Source: Pristionchus mayeri (Eukaryota; Nematoda; Chromadorea; Rhabditida; Neodiplogasteridae). Taken from it: DNA of 64,000 nucleotides. Positions 21,507-33,100 of this stretch are shown here, piece by piece. The position numbers and the translations under genes are program-made. Below the pieces are notes generated by a model. It was not told the DNA's origin, ran no database searches, and was given only the letters and a program-made list of their open reading frames with translations. Within the stretch, counting starts at the first letter, position 1; the number at the start of each line of letters is the position of its first letter. Location: NCBI GenBank assembly GCA_036245805.1, contig BTRK01000006.1, positions 43,618,520 to 43,682,519 on the forward strand, read 5' to 3'.

Positions 21507-24500
21507 ATGTATCAATCAGGACAGCATGTTTACTCAACGTACACAATGGAAGGACAGCAGGATACAAAGGTGAATATACAACAAGTTTTTATCTGAATTA
21601 GTTTTCTGATTGTGCCTACATCTCGAATTGAATGTGCACTTTAGCAATATCCCTACATGATGAATGGGGAGCCAGTGCCGCAAGAAGGCAATGAAGAAGA
21701 GGACGCATTTATTAAGAATTTCAAACCCGGCCCGAACGGATTCCAGGAGATCCCGTTGGAGGTAGGCGCATAAATTACTTATTTTGATGAAACAAGTATC
21801 GCTTAAGCTCGCCCAAAACTACTTCGACGTCACTGAGATCGAGGATCAGGCATGCTCGTCGACCGGACGAACCAAGTTTCGAATGATGATCAACGGGGTA
21901 TGCTTTATTACCGTTAATCATAAACGCCTTTGCCATGTTCGGCATCTCCTAGTCTTTGTGTCTTCGAAATTGCTATTCCACAATGTTTCACTAGAACAAT
22001 AGCAGAGAAAATATTCCAAGTGCGTACTCAGAAATGTGAACAGGTTTATATGAGTATGAATTATACCAGGCGAAGCAATCCTATCGAACAATTTGTGTAA
22101 ATGGCGTTAATCTCTCAGCAAGAGATGATCATCGACGGCACTGTCACGCCCGTCAGCGAGTACATGCATCACCAGCAGCAGCAGCCGGTGGCCATCGAGC
22201 TGGAGGAGGGCGCGGAGGCGGTGAGATCCCCATTTTTGAATTGATTCATTTGAAAAATCCTTGTTTTTTTTCGAAATTAAGCAAGACCAAAGTTTGGAGT
22301 CGCAATGGTTTTCCCCTGCACTCACGTGTAGATCGTGATTATTGTACGCGAACTGCACATGAAATCGTTGGAAGAATCGGGCGAACTGTCAATCAAATGG
22401 TCACTGGCTAGCGTTTGAGTAGTGAATTGCAGCCGATGGGCTACAGCGTGATGCACCTTCCCGATTCGATCGTGAACGGATCTCAATCGATGCAGATGAT
22501 CACTTTACCGGACGGCCAAGTCGCTCTGCAAGTCACCCAGGTATTGCCCTTTATTTATGAAAAAGCAATCCGTAATAGAGATTTACTTGATTCTGAGCAT
22601 GCCATCTAACGTTACGACAATGTTTTCCAAAACAGACATAATTATATTCCCTGTCTGAGCATATCCTGTGCAATCTTGCGCAATGATAATAATACAGTCA
22701 TAATAATTAGCATTTGCAGATGGAGCAGAAGCCGCAAATGGCACAGGTGGTTACGGTAGACGAGGATGGTAATATCATCTCCACTGACGGTACATTCGCC
22801 ATCGACTTGGCAAGCCAAAACGGGCAAGGACAAGTGAGTTGCGTTCCTGATGATCTGCATTCGAAGTTGTGCATTCCTCAATAAACAATGTCCATGTGTT
22901 ATACTGCAATAGACTTATCGATTAGAGTTTCCAAAATATACTTCTTACTCAAGATGTTCCAGGGCGCCATGATGATGACCATGCAGACGGACGAGTTCGG
23001 CAACATGTATCTGCAGGAGGAATCGAGTGGTACGTTAAATCATTGAATAATGCTTATCATATGCAATCAGATAACTCGTGTTTTAGAATGAATCGCAAAC
23101 TTTCCGAATTATTGTTAATCCCTAATTTCAGCGGGGCCAAGCACATCGTCAGGCTTGCAAAATTTCCACTGCATGGAAGTGACTGGGGTATGAGTATTTT
23201 CATTATCTTAATGCCACTTGAGCTTGTTCTACAATCAACCATTTCCCATGAAGGTGTTTGTAAATAAGATATTAATATATGTATGAGTAATAACAAAATA
23301 TGTTTTCGAAATTGAGGACCCAGCCGAGATCGCTGCGATGTATCCGGGCATGCAGATGCTCGCGGTGAATCCAGATGGAACTCGTGAGTTACTGTTTTTA
23401 TGTTTCGTACACATCAACGGTGCTTCATCAAGTACAAAGAGTGCGAGAACAAAAGCGTCTTCCGCAAAAAGTTTGCAACATATTTCGAAAAATAACTTAT
23501 TTACAGTTGAAAGCGTGTTCGACGGCGGGATGCCAACTGCAGACACTACCTATGTGAACGCGAAGCAGTACCATCGGATAATGAAACGGAGGTACACCCG
23601 CCCTGTAGTTGCTGAAATACTGACCTGGATTATTTTCAGAGAAGCCCGAGCAAAATTAGAAGCGAGCGGGCGAGTTCCGAAGATTAGATCGGTGAGTGTT
23701 TGCATTTTTCTGTTTCTGAGGTACCATATCATATCGTAGAATTGCAAAAAAGGAAATATCGAAATCGTTACGGTTCTTTGATGACGTCTCCTACGATGAT
23801 GTTATACAAAATTGATTTTTTTTTGAAATACCTGCACGAGTCTCGTCATCGACACGCGTGCAATCGAGTGAGAGGAGAGGGCGGCAAGTTCAACAGCAAG
23901 AAAGGACAACACGACACAGACAACGAGCAAACGCCGCCCAAGATCAAATCAGAGGTTAATAATTATAATATTTTAGCATGTCACAGGGTCATTAAAACAC
24001 GAAAACGATATAACATTAATTCACACCTAGATGACAATGTGAGCTTTTGATTTTTAGTACCTGCTCGCTTCGTTCAAAGGATAGAATAAAATTGAGCACT
24101 ATTCTCATGGGTAGGCGCCGATCATTCCTTAGTCCCTGCCTTTTCTTCTGTCGGATAGTTTCCCATTTTTGTCTTCACATCGAATTTCGTCACTTGTATG
24201 TTTACGCCAATTCATGTGACTCTTTCTTCCCTCGAAATCTGAGCATACGGTGTTGTTTTTTTATTGTAAAGAGTAGGTAGATTTAATTGGTCATTATGAT
24301 TTCATGGCAGAAAATCAATCATTCTTGCACAGATGGAAACGCCAGATAAAAATAAGAAGAGCCCATCTGGTGTGTTCGTCGAGGAACAGAAGGAAGAATC
24401 CCCGCAGCAGCAGCAACTGAGACCAAAGATCAAACTGTCTACCAAAATTGGTAAACTTTACTTTCCCTAGCAATACGTGGTTTGAGCCTGTTTTCGAAAG

Positions 24501-25682
24501 AGTCGAACAAATTTGACTGTCATTTGGCAATGCGAAAAGTAGATTTCCAGAAAATCTCCGATTTGTGGTTATCTATGATGCTGATGGTGATAGTCATCTT
24601 CACTTTGCTCAGAAGTCATAAATGCTAAAATGGTCATTGTTCAGCACCTGCCCTCAAGGCGCGCATCCCCACTCCGCTCACGCTTAAGTCCCCGCCGCCC
24701 AGCACTCATCAACCACGGCCAACGGTTGGTAATTTAGAATTTTCGAAATTTGAGTCGCCATCTCTTCATTTTACGCAATTTCGAAATCAATGGACTAACG
24801 AGAGAGTATAGATATTGAAGAGATTTTACTGGAATTTATTTTAGGTCTGGTATCGTTGGCATATCTTGGTATGCTAAAATTCTAAAAAAGTCGCTTTTAC
24901 AGGCCGTCATTACTCACATGCCCCTTCCGCCACAGAGTAAAGCACGACCTCCTGGGGTGAGTCCACAAAAGAAGTATACAGAAAATTACTAGATTGAGAA
25001 CAGTGTCGGCCCGTTGTCCTGACACTACATTTAGGCATAAATGTTGATTTAATATTCAACGTTAGCAATCATGATGACTCTAGAAAATGATGACTCTGTG
25101 TATGTCGAAATATTGGCACACAACTACTGTCCTAGCAATGTACAGACTAGAGAATCTTGTTATTTTTGTGGTCAAGAGGAAGTAGGTAAAAAGGGTGAAA
25201 ATAAGCCATTTCTGAAGCATATCCCGATCTCGGAATGGACTCCGAAACTCAACGCTTTCTCCCCAGCATTGACAAATTTTAGTTCCGCGCTGCTCGTCCA
25301 TCTGAAATCAAGAAGTTGCTGCCGACTACGTACTCGAAGCCGGGCTCAACGATTGCCAAGGTCGAGACTCTGCCGGACAAGATCCTCGAGGTGAGATAAA
25401 TATTCGAAGTTCAGATAAACCTGAATAATTTTCTATTTAAAATTTTGTTCATTTTATTTCTGTGGAAATTTTTCATTTCTCTTGTTCCAGATAAAAAGAT
25501 TCATGACATAATTTAAAAATAACTAGTCTAGCATAGTTCATACGGTATGAAAGCAACTATATATTCATCGATTTGAAAGAAAACGTGTATTTAAGGAGAG
25601 CCCGTCGAACTCCAATTCGCCTCAGTCTTCGTCTGATATGAAGCATCCTGATAATTCCGACTTTTCGCACATGAACCTGTGA
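21507..25682 (+). CDS. nfya-1: Nuclear transcription factor Y subunit alpha (NF-YA)
   Basis: Exons: 21507-21569, 21645-21761, (21808-21897 probable), 22119-22220, 22433-22540, 22720-22833, 22963-23029, 23132-23187, 23317-23383, 23507-23591, 23640-23691, 23826-23954, 24333-24450, 24645-24724, 24903-24956, 25283-25390, 25596-25682. The product is 468 aa, or 498 with the optional 90-nt exon. The N-terminus is Gln-rich (HHQQQQPVAIELEEG, QMITLPDGQVALQVTQ), the usual NF-YA activation region. The conserved core gives YVNAKQYHRIMKRREARAKL (helix for NF-YB/NF-YC binding) and KYLHESRHRHACNRVRGEGG (CCAAT contact region). The C-terminus is Pro/Ser-rich and ends MNL. NF-YA completes the trimeric CCAAT-binding factor in the nucleus. 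The ATG follows an acceptor directly, so it is probably trans-spliced. The intron before 23826 has no AG (see findings). Confidence 0.92.
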
Positions 25683-26308
25683 TGGTATACTGTACTTCAC
25701 AACTAGAAAATCTATCTTTGTTATAGCATAGCTACCTCCTAGTCTTACGCCTTGCATAATATTCAGTGCCATAACTTATATTTTTGTGTAGACCAGTGTA
25801 CAAAACTACGTTTGGATCGATTGAATAGACAGCCTTCCACTTATTACTAATTTTCGCTTTAACCTCTCAGGATCCCACAGGATTTCAATAACGTATTCAA
25901 AATTCTCAGACGATTTCCCAATTCAAATTCCTCATTGATGCTGCTTACAACACGTATTCCTGCTAAATATTGCCACTTGTCAAATGTTCATTCTATCAAA
26001 GCCTCGGTCATAAATGGTTATTTATTTGCAAGAATGCTGCGCGCAAGGGAAGTAAAGTTTCTCGAAAACCAATAGGACCATCAACGATTCGATCAAATCG
26101 ACGGATATCCGTTTCTTGTATACCCTTGTGTTATTGTTGCGATCTAACCCCACCGGTATTAATGAAAGAATGGATAAATGAAAAGGCGAACAACGTAACG
26201 CCTATCAGGTAGAGGCACAGTCATCGTAACCTTCTCTCCTCTCCCCTTAACACATCACGCGCATACTCGTTTCTTCTCGAAAAGGTCGCATACCGTTCCA
26301 ACGAGTGC

Positions 26309-26339
26309 TGACGTCATCACTGAGAATGTGCTTACGTCA
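26309..26339. promoter_or_regulatory. Pair of CRE/ATF-like sites
   Basis: A perfect palindromic tgacgtca (26309-26316) is followed 16 bp later by ttacgtcatcac. The two sites share the flank acgtcatcac. They lie outside any recognised promoter, about 60 bp left of a TIR element, so a function is unproven. Confidence 0.3.
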
Positions 26340-26375
26340 TCACAACCTGATCTAGGGTGACTCTTCCGAGTTATC

Positions 26376-27635
26376 AGGTTGGTCATAAAGTTTTGCGCGA
26401 TTTTGACTAAAGTGCTTTGTGGCATCTACAATCGTTCATTGTTATCCAATCAACTTAGATCTTTTTGTGGTAGATAGGGGCTGTTATACTCTCTTTAGCG
26501 CACACTATCATAGATCTGTCCGATCAAGGGAAAGAATACGGTGATTCACCAAACTTCACGTGGTTGATCAACGACCTGACTATTCAAAGGATTAGATTTT
26601 CATTTAGAACGGAGACAGGACCCAATCTAAACCACATTAGTAAAGTATGATGGGCATATATCGTACTGGTGATTTTGAGACTCATATGCCACAAAGGGCC
26701 TATTAGAAATAAGCGCGTAAATCGTTTTTGGGTTTTCACTACACTTGTCAAGATAAGTTTTGGAGTACTATATCTATGCCGACAGATCTTGAGATTTCAA
26801 TTATTCATGAATGTGAAATACTTTACTAGTACAAGTCATTATTTCCTTTGGGAGTGAATGGGGATCTACATTTCCGAAGAGGGTTCTTCCGATTTTAGAT
26901 GTCTAATTTAGAACATCGAAATACATACTTTATGCGTTTCTGTGCTAGCCATGTGGTTTTTAAGGCGGAACTTTTCTGTTTAAATTAATGAACAACCCTT
27001 GCCCTATCACTCATTATTTAGGAATATTGTGGAGTTCGCTACTTTTTCTATGGTGAGCCCTGCTTGAAGACACTCCATATCAAGTTTTTCGACGTTTTCA
27101 TTGAAAAATAATTGAGGTACAAAGGTCACTTTTTTAGATGAGAGAGATAACTGGGCTCTTAAATATTGATGTGATAGAAAACCGAGTAAGTAATGATGAC
27201 AGCGCCCATAGGTAGAGGTCATCCTCGTCAATCCTTGAAACAGGTGATTTGTTCGAAAGAACTTTGGTTTTTCTAATTGTCCGTGATTCATTGACCTGTA
27301 CGAAGCCTATAACGAATTCAGCAGCTCGCTCTTTTTGACACTAGGTAGTGCACGCCGAGTGCTATTTAATACACTTTGTGAGCCTCCATCTAAAAAATTC
27401 TCTGCGAAGAACAGCAACTTTAAATAAAATATTAATTGTTCTGAAATATTCAAAGTTACGCAGACCTTGATTTCTCGAATAGTAGAGATGATCACACTAG
27501 TTCAACGATAAAATGCTAAAGGTCGAACATGTCCCTATATATCGACATCAGGACTACAAGTGGCCATTTGAGCAAAATAAACTATACGAACTCAAAGTTG
27601 GGATCCAAAATCGCGCAAAACTTTATGACCAACCT
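26376..27635. mobile_element. Degenerate mariner-size TIR element
   Basis: The ends aggttggtcataaagttttg (26376) and its inverse (ending 27635) extend for about 27 bp with few mismatches. Length 1.26 kb and the aggttgg tip are typical of mariner elements, and the same tip occurs at 52217-53460. The interior shows no recognisable transposase motif, so it is either very decayed or a non-autonomous filler. Confidence 0.65.
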
Positions 27636-28654
27636 AATAATTTCGAAAATACCGTTTTGAAAGAGCGAAAGTTTCGAAAACCGTATGAAGAAATCGACTG
27701 CGGTGTCTCGCTACCGTCATGTTGTGCAATCGAGGAACGCACAGCGAAAACGTGAAATTACCTGTAAAAGATGATTCCAGATTCCCGTCTCTTCTCTTCT
27801 CGCGCGTTCTCTTTTTTGACTGTCATCATCATTGGCTTATCGATGAATAAGCGAGGGTGTTTCGCAGAGGAAACACACACACTCCGAGGCACAGAGTGAG
27901 GGAGGGAGAGGAGACAGAGAAGAGAGTGCAGACAGGCCAGAGAAAAGCGAGAGAACACGAGGGAGGAGCGGGGTGCGCCGCTGACTCACTCTACGGGTAT
28001 ATAACGAGAGAGTACGGGGCCTCTGGCAGTACGGCGCCCAGCTTACCAGTCTACAGTAACCCACAGTCTACTTCTACCATATGCAATCATCTATCGTGCA
28101 CAACACTGCTGGTGAGTCACCACCGTGACTACATAACAGGTTCATGCACAGAAAGAGAGCGCGCTCGCGGCTTGCACAAACAGTTACCGTGGCGTGTATC
28201 CTCCCACTGGGCGACCAGGGTGTGGTCAGCCAGGCAGTCAGCTCACTGACTCCCCCAATCTCGTCGCTCTCTCTCTAGTCACAGCTGCGAGCGAGAGGAT
28301 CTCAATTGCGTCTGACTCACTCCCCCGCTTTGTTGTTAGCTCGCCCACACTCTCTACTAGTTCATGACTCATGTGCCCTTCATCTCCTTCTCTCAAACCA
28401 TACTAGGACTTCCCTTGTTTACTGCTTGCGCGCTTCTTCCTTGTCAGAGTGAGAAAGCACGTAGAATAGAGAGTCTCGAGTCTGACCAACTTACGAAACC
28501 GCCTCTATTTCGCCAGATGCTGAGAGAGCATAGCGCTGTCGCGGGGCGCTCATTTCGTCACGATTTCGAAAGTGTAGTGAGTGACTGAGTATAATGAGGA
28601 GAGGGCGGGGAGGGAGGTAGAGGTGAATCATTCGGGGGCGGGACCGCAGGCATT

Positions 28655-29010
28655 CCTGTCGACACACTCCACTCTCGATCCAGATGGTGATCGCTAGTCG
28701 GCCTCATTCTGCTCCCCCACCCCCATCTCACCATGCCCGCTTCTTGGTCGGATACTGTACTCATGATTACCTTTCCTGGTACTGGCACCGACTCGGTGCT
28801 GATCGGCCACTTATATTCGCCAGATTGTCGACACACCACTACAGATGGTGACTAGTCATCCTCCCTCCTTCCCGTCTCATCATCTCTGGCACCGTCATTT
28901 CCTGCTGGTACCGACCCTTTCATCTTATCCTTACATCTTCCTTGTACAGTACCCTTGTTTCTCTCTCGTAGTACTGGTATCGATTCCGTTCCGATCGGGC
29001 TCCATCAAAG
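28655..29010. repeat. Imperfect tandem repeat, about 150-bp unit
   Basis: Phrases recur in order: gtcgacacac...agatggtga...ctagtc at about 28659 and again at about 28826, and tactggcaccgactcggtgc at about 28779 echoed by ctggtaccgaccc and tactggtatcgattc up to about 28985. The copies have diverged. There is no coding frame. Confidence 0.4.
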
Positions 29011-30199
29011 GCACTTGATGACGTGGTCTTCCGTGGATCCTTATCATCCGATGTACCTCCACACCCCTCCATTCTCTCCATTCTAGAATGATCCAGTCAC
29101 CTGTCCATTTCGCCATCCTTACCTTGTCCGACCAGTCTTGCCCATTCCGAGACGTGATTCAACACGTTAGTCACCGCCCCTTTTTGGTCCATTGTGTCCT
29201 CCTACAGTGCCCTGACCAGCCGATCTCAATTCCCATTATCTTCCTCAATCGCTCCCCTATCCCGTCCCCAACAGTGCTATGGCTCATCGGTGCCCTGTTT
29301 GTACTAGGCTAAGGAATTACGTTATACGAAGCGTTAATTCTGTTAGTCCAGTACAATCCAGGCTGTGAGCGCAGATACACACCTCCCCCAAACGTCCCTG
29401 TCATCAAGATCCAATAATAGGGGATGATCTCTAATAGCTGGGCATTATAATGTTTCTAGCGATCCAACGGCGCCATCGTTTCCGGAGCTATTTTCATCAT
29501 GCCTTGATGTGCCCGATAAATAGTGGGGTGCGCAGAATGATATTCTGCTGCTCAGTTCCGGCTATGAAACTCCGCCATCTCGCAAATACTCTATTCGCCC
29601 TATACATTGTGACGTGGTAATCGGATCATAATGTGGCTAACTAGAGTTTGCTGAGCGAATATCACAATGTTCGAATGATCTTGGTATTCGATGTTTTCAT
29701 GGTAAATCCGCTCAATCTACATGGTAAAAAATGACACGCATACAATCTAAATAAATAGAGCAATTACAGTAATCCTGTCGATAATTTAACAAAATAGACT
29801 GAAGTTCGTGACTCGAAGAGGTGACCAGAGTTACACAGTACTAGAATATACCAAGATTTGCGACTTAGGAACAATTTGGTTATCTTGACAATACAATAGT
29901 AGATAAAATATTAATTCAGTCTACCCTCTACCACTATCTCACTGAGATACACAACTATTATACAAGTGAGTTTGTACTGGCATCCAAAATGTATCGGAAT
30001 CTGAGTAAAATGCGGGGGATAATACACGTGCGCAGGTTCAATCGTTGAATGCAAAAATCGATGGAGGTAAACTGAAATGGTCTAGTACAAGGGGCGTATG
30101 TAGCGGCGACAAAACGGACATAGAAAGCCGGCTTCACCGTTAAAAAGTCGGGTTGAATATGACTTCCAGCTATTTCGTCGTCACTACATAGTCATCTTC

Positions 30200-33100
30200 T
30201 CAGTCGAATCGTTCCCACTGTTGTGACGTCGACGGGCCGTTGCGGGGTGGTAGAGCCGGTGGTGGTGCAGCCACATTGTAGAACGGATTGGTGTAGAGGC
30301 CGTTGGCGACGGGAGGACGTGGGGCGACCGGCGGAAGGAACGGATTTGCAGGAACGGTTGGAGGCATCTGCAGATGAATAAAATGAGGTTTTAGCAAACT
30401 GTGATTACGACTCGAAGATCTATCATTTACCACTGCAGTAAATACATGCAATTATCGAGAAAAGAAACGCTGTTGTTCTCTGACTTGTAATTGCGGTTTC
30501 TCGTCGTGATATCAATGAGCCGCCTACGCACAATAATCTTTTCGGGTGCACCCTTCAAAACATCGCTTCGGTCATGCGCATTCCAGTAATGGGCGCCTAC
30601 AGTAACCCTGAATCAGCCATCCAGTTGTTGTTCGATGGGCAGGGGACCTAATGAATCGGCGGGGACTCCGGGTGTGTTTGACTAGGTGAATCAGAGCTGT
30701 GGCGCCGCCGCTCGAAATGAGAGTTGCTCCGTATCACTCCACTCTCTCGTCTCCCGATAGCACTCTCGCTAATCCAAATCAATCGCCCTTTCACGTGCGC
30801 CGCTAACAACCCAAGGTGAACTTTCTATAAATTGACTACTGACAAACTATGCGCTTTGAAATGGCTCATCACGCAAGAGACTAGCTTTCAGGATATACGT
30901 ACGCATTTTGAGGACTATTTCGCAAGGAGATAATGATACTCGAGTAGTTTTCGCCTGTAATCTTTTCTTCGTGAGGCGTACCTGTCCGTTGACCGGTAGC
31001 ACCGGGTACATGTTGGGAATCGGCCTTGTCCTCGGAGACTGCTCGCCCATCTTCAGCGCGGGCTCACTCGAGGAGAGCAGAGGGGCCATCGTGGACGGCG
31101 TCGAGATCAGATCGGAGAAGTCGTCCGGACTGCAAAAAATGGAGTTCTTAAAAGATGAAGGTGGTAGGATTTTCGACACATGGCGAGCCGTGTAACCCCA
31201 TCGACTGTGCAGCGACGAGGGAGTTCTCTAAGAACAAGCAATCGAATTCCCAAGGTGAGCGATCGATTCAAAACCATTGGACAACAATTGTGTGAGTCTT
31301 AATCAACGTGATTAGTCATCGTGAGCGCTGACTCAATGGTGTCAAACAAGTGATTACTTACACTCGTGCGCTCTCTCCGACGATCGTCTTGGGTCTCTCT
31401 GCAGTTGGCGTGTCGCCAAAGTCGATGAGGTCGAAGGACGTCGACTCCTGATTCGAGACGACGGATGGAGAGGAGGAGGATTGTGAGTCGTGCTGAAAAC
31501 ATTACTTAAATTTTGATAGTGAACAATTCTCACACGAAATGAATTGAATTGAATTGAAATTTCGTCTGAGATTTCAAGTTTGTGCATTGCAACGTAAAAG
31601 CAACAGACAAAGTCACCGAATTGCACTACCTGGCGTAGTCGTCTCCTGACGACTGTAAACTAACTTTTGGTGGCTCTCACCTTTACCATTTTTACACGAA
31701 CCAACCTCGGATCTCCACTGGATATTGTCGAAGGAGAGTGGCTCGACACCTTGCGGAGCCTCTTCCCTCTTCGCGGATTTGCTCCGTTTCCTCTCCTTGT
31801 GCCCCCTTCGCATCTCCTTGGGAGTCAGCCGACCGATACGGTCACGAATCTACAAATTATCGAATTACTCAAAATATTGTAGATACTCGCCACCGTTTTA
31901 GCATGACTTCGGCAGTTAAATTGTGGTAAGAATCTATATCTTTTCCATGAGGAATAGAGTGAAAAAACGATCAGAAAATTGTTTTTGTTGTTGTGCGCAT
32001 TCCTTGCTCACCTCAATCGATCGAACCTTATCCTTGAGCACGCCGATGACGTCAGTCGCGTTTTCACGAACCTGCAATTTCGAAAATTCGAAACGTCAGC
32101 TTGATCAGATCAACGATTCCCGTTGTGATCAACGAACCAAAGCACGCGGGAAAAGACGGACAATGGGATAAGCAGACTTCGGAGAGGGAGAAGCACTCCG
32201 TATGTTTGAACCGTGGTGATGTCATCATTAGATGATCGTAGTCGGTTCAAGCACACCCCACAACACAATGGAACGGGACAAAGGATAGCTACAGGTAGCT
32301 TACTGCGCTAAATGCTTGCTCGAATACATCTCCAGAGGCTACGTGCTAGAAAGAGTCGGGATTCATTAGGGAAACTACAGGCTCACGACATATTAGCCAT
32401 TCACTTCAAGCGTTACTTTTAAATATTTAGATTCGTATGGTGGTACGTAAAGGCATTTCAAAGAAAAAGGTAAAATTGTAAAGGTGTTGGGAATGTACAC
32501 GCAAGAGCGAGCTAAGCCTCCCGACCCGATCTGAACTATCGAGTTGAACTAACCTGGCCGCGTTTCGAGTCCATCTGATTCGCTTGCTTCTCGAATTCGT
32601 CGTTGATAGGCGATCCGGCGTTGAGCGCCTTCAGTCGCTCGTCGATGAACTGAAAAAAGTCGCTGATAATTAGAGACGCTAATACTTACTAATTGTTCAC
32701 TAATCACTTAAGGAGAGGCGAAATGTTGACCGCGATGAAAAAATATGGAGAACGTGCCTAGCTAATTGTAAGGAAAGGAAGGAAAAAGCTACGGAAAGGA
32801 AGGCTCGAAATGGGCAGATTTATTTCGCTCTAGCCAGTTTCGAATTACATGCTTTGCTCTTAGGCGATTTCGATGCTATCTAAATTGAGCCCGACCCTTG
32901 CTTACGCAATCATCCAGGATTCGAATGGGCTCCATAATTTACGAGATACATGCGAAATAATATAACACGCGTTTTCTGAGAGATTGCATGAATCTAAGAC
33001 CTAGTGTTACAAAATATTCATCGTGCTCCGACCTCGACGGAATTTGGACCAATGATTCATGTTAGGATTTATAGTTTTCTTTGAAAAGTCTGGAGCTGTA

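Larger units (their letters stand above)
25683..30199. other. 4.5 kb non-genic interval
   Basis: It lies between the 3' end of NF-YA and the 3' end of rme-4 (convergent genes). Apart from a TIR element (26376-27635), a CRE-like pair and a degenerate repeat near 28.7-29.0 kb, I find nothing codable. 27.8-28.4 kb is rich in short GA/CT runs, and gggtatataac at 28004 resembles a TATA box without any gene following it. Confidence 0.45.

Noticed and set aside
28364..28839. Two open frames of 75-93 codons near 28.4-28.8 kb
   Set aside because: They fall in diverged tandem repeat and GA-rich sequence, with no homology.
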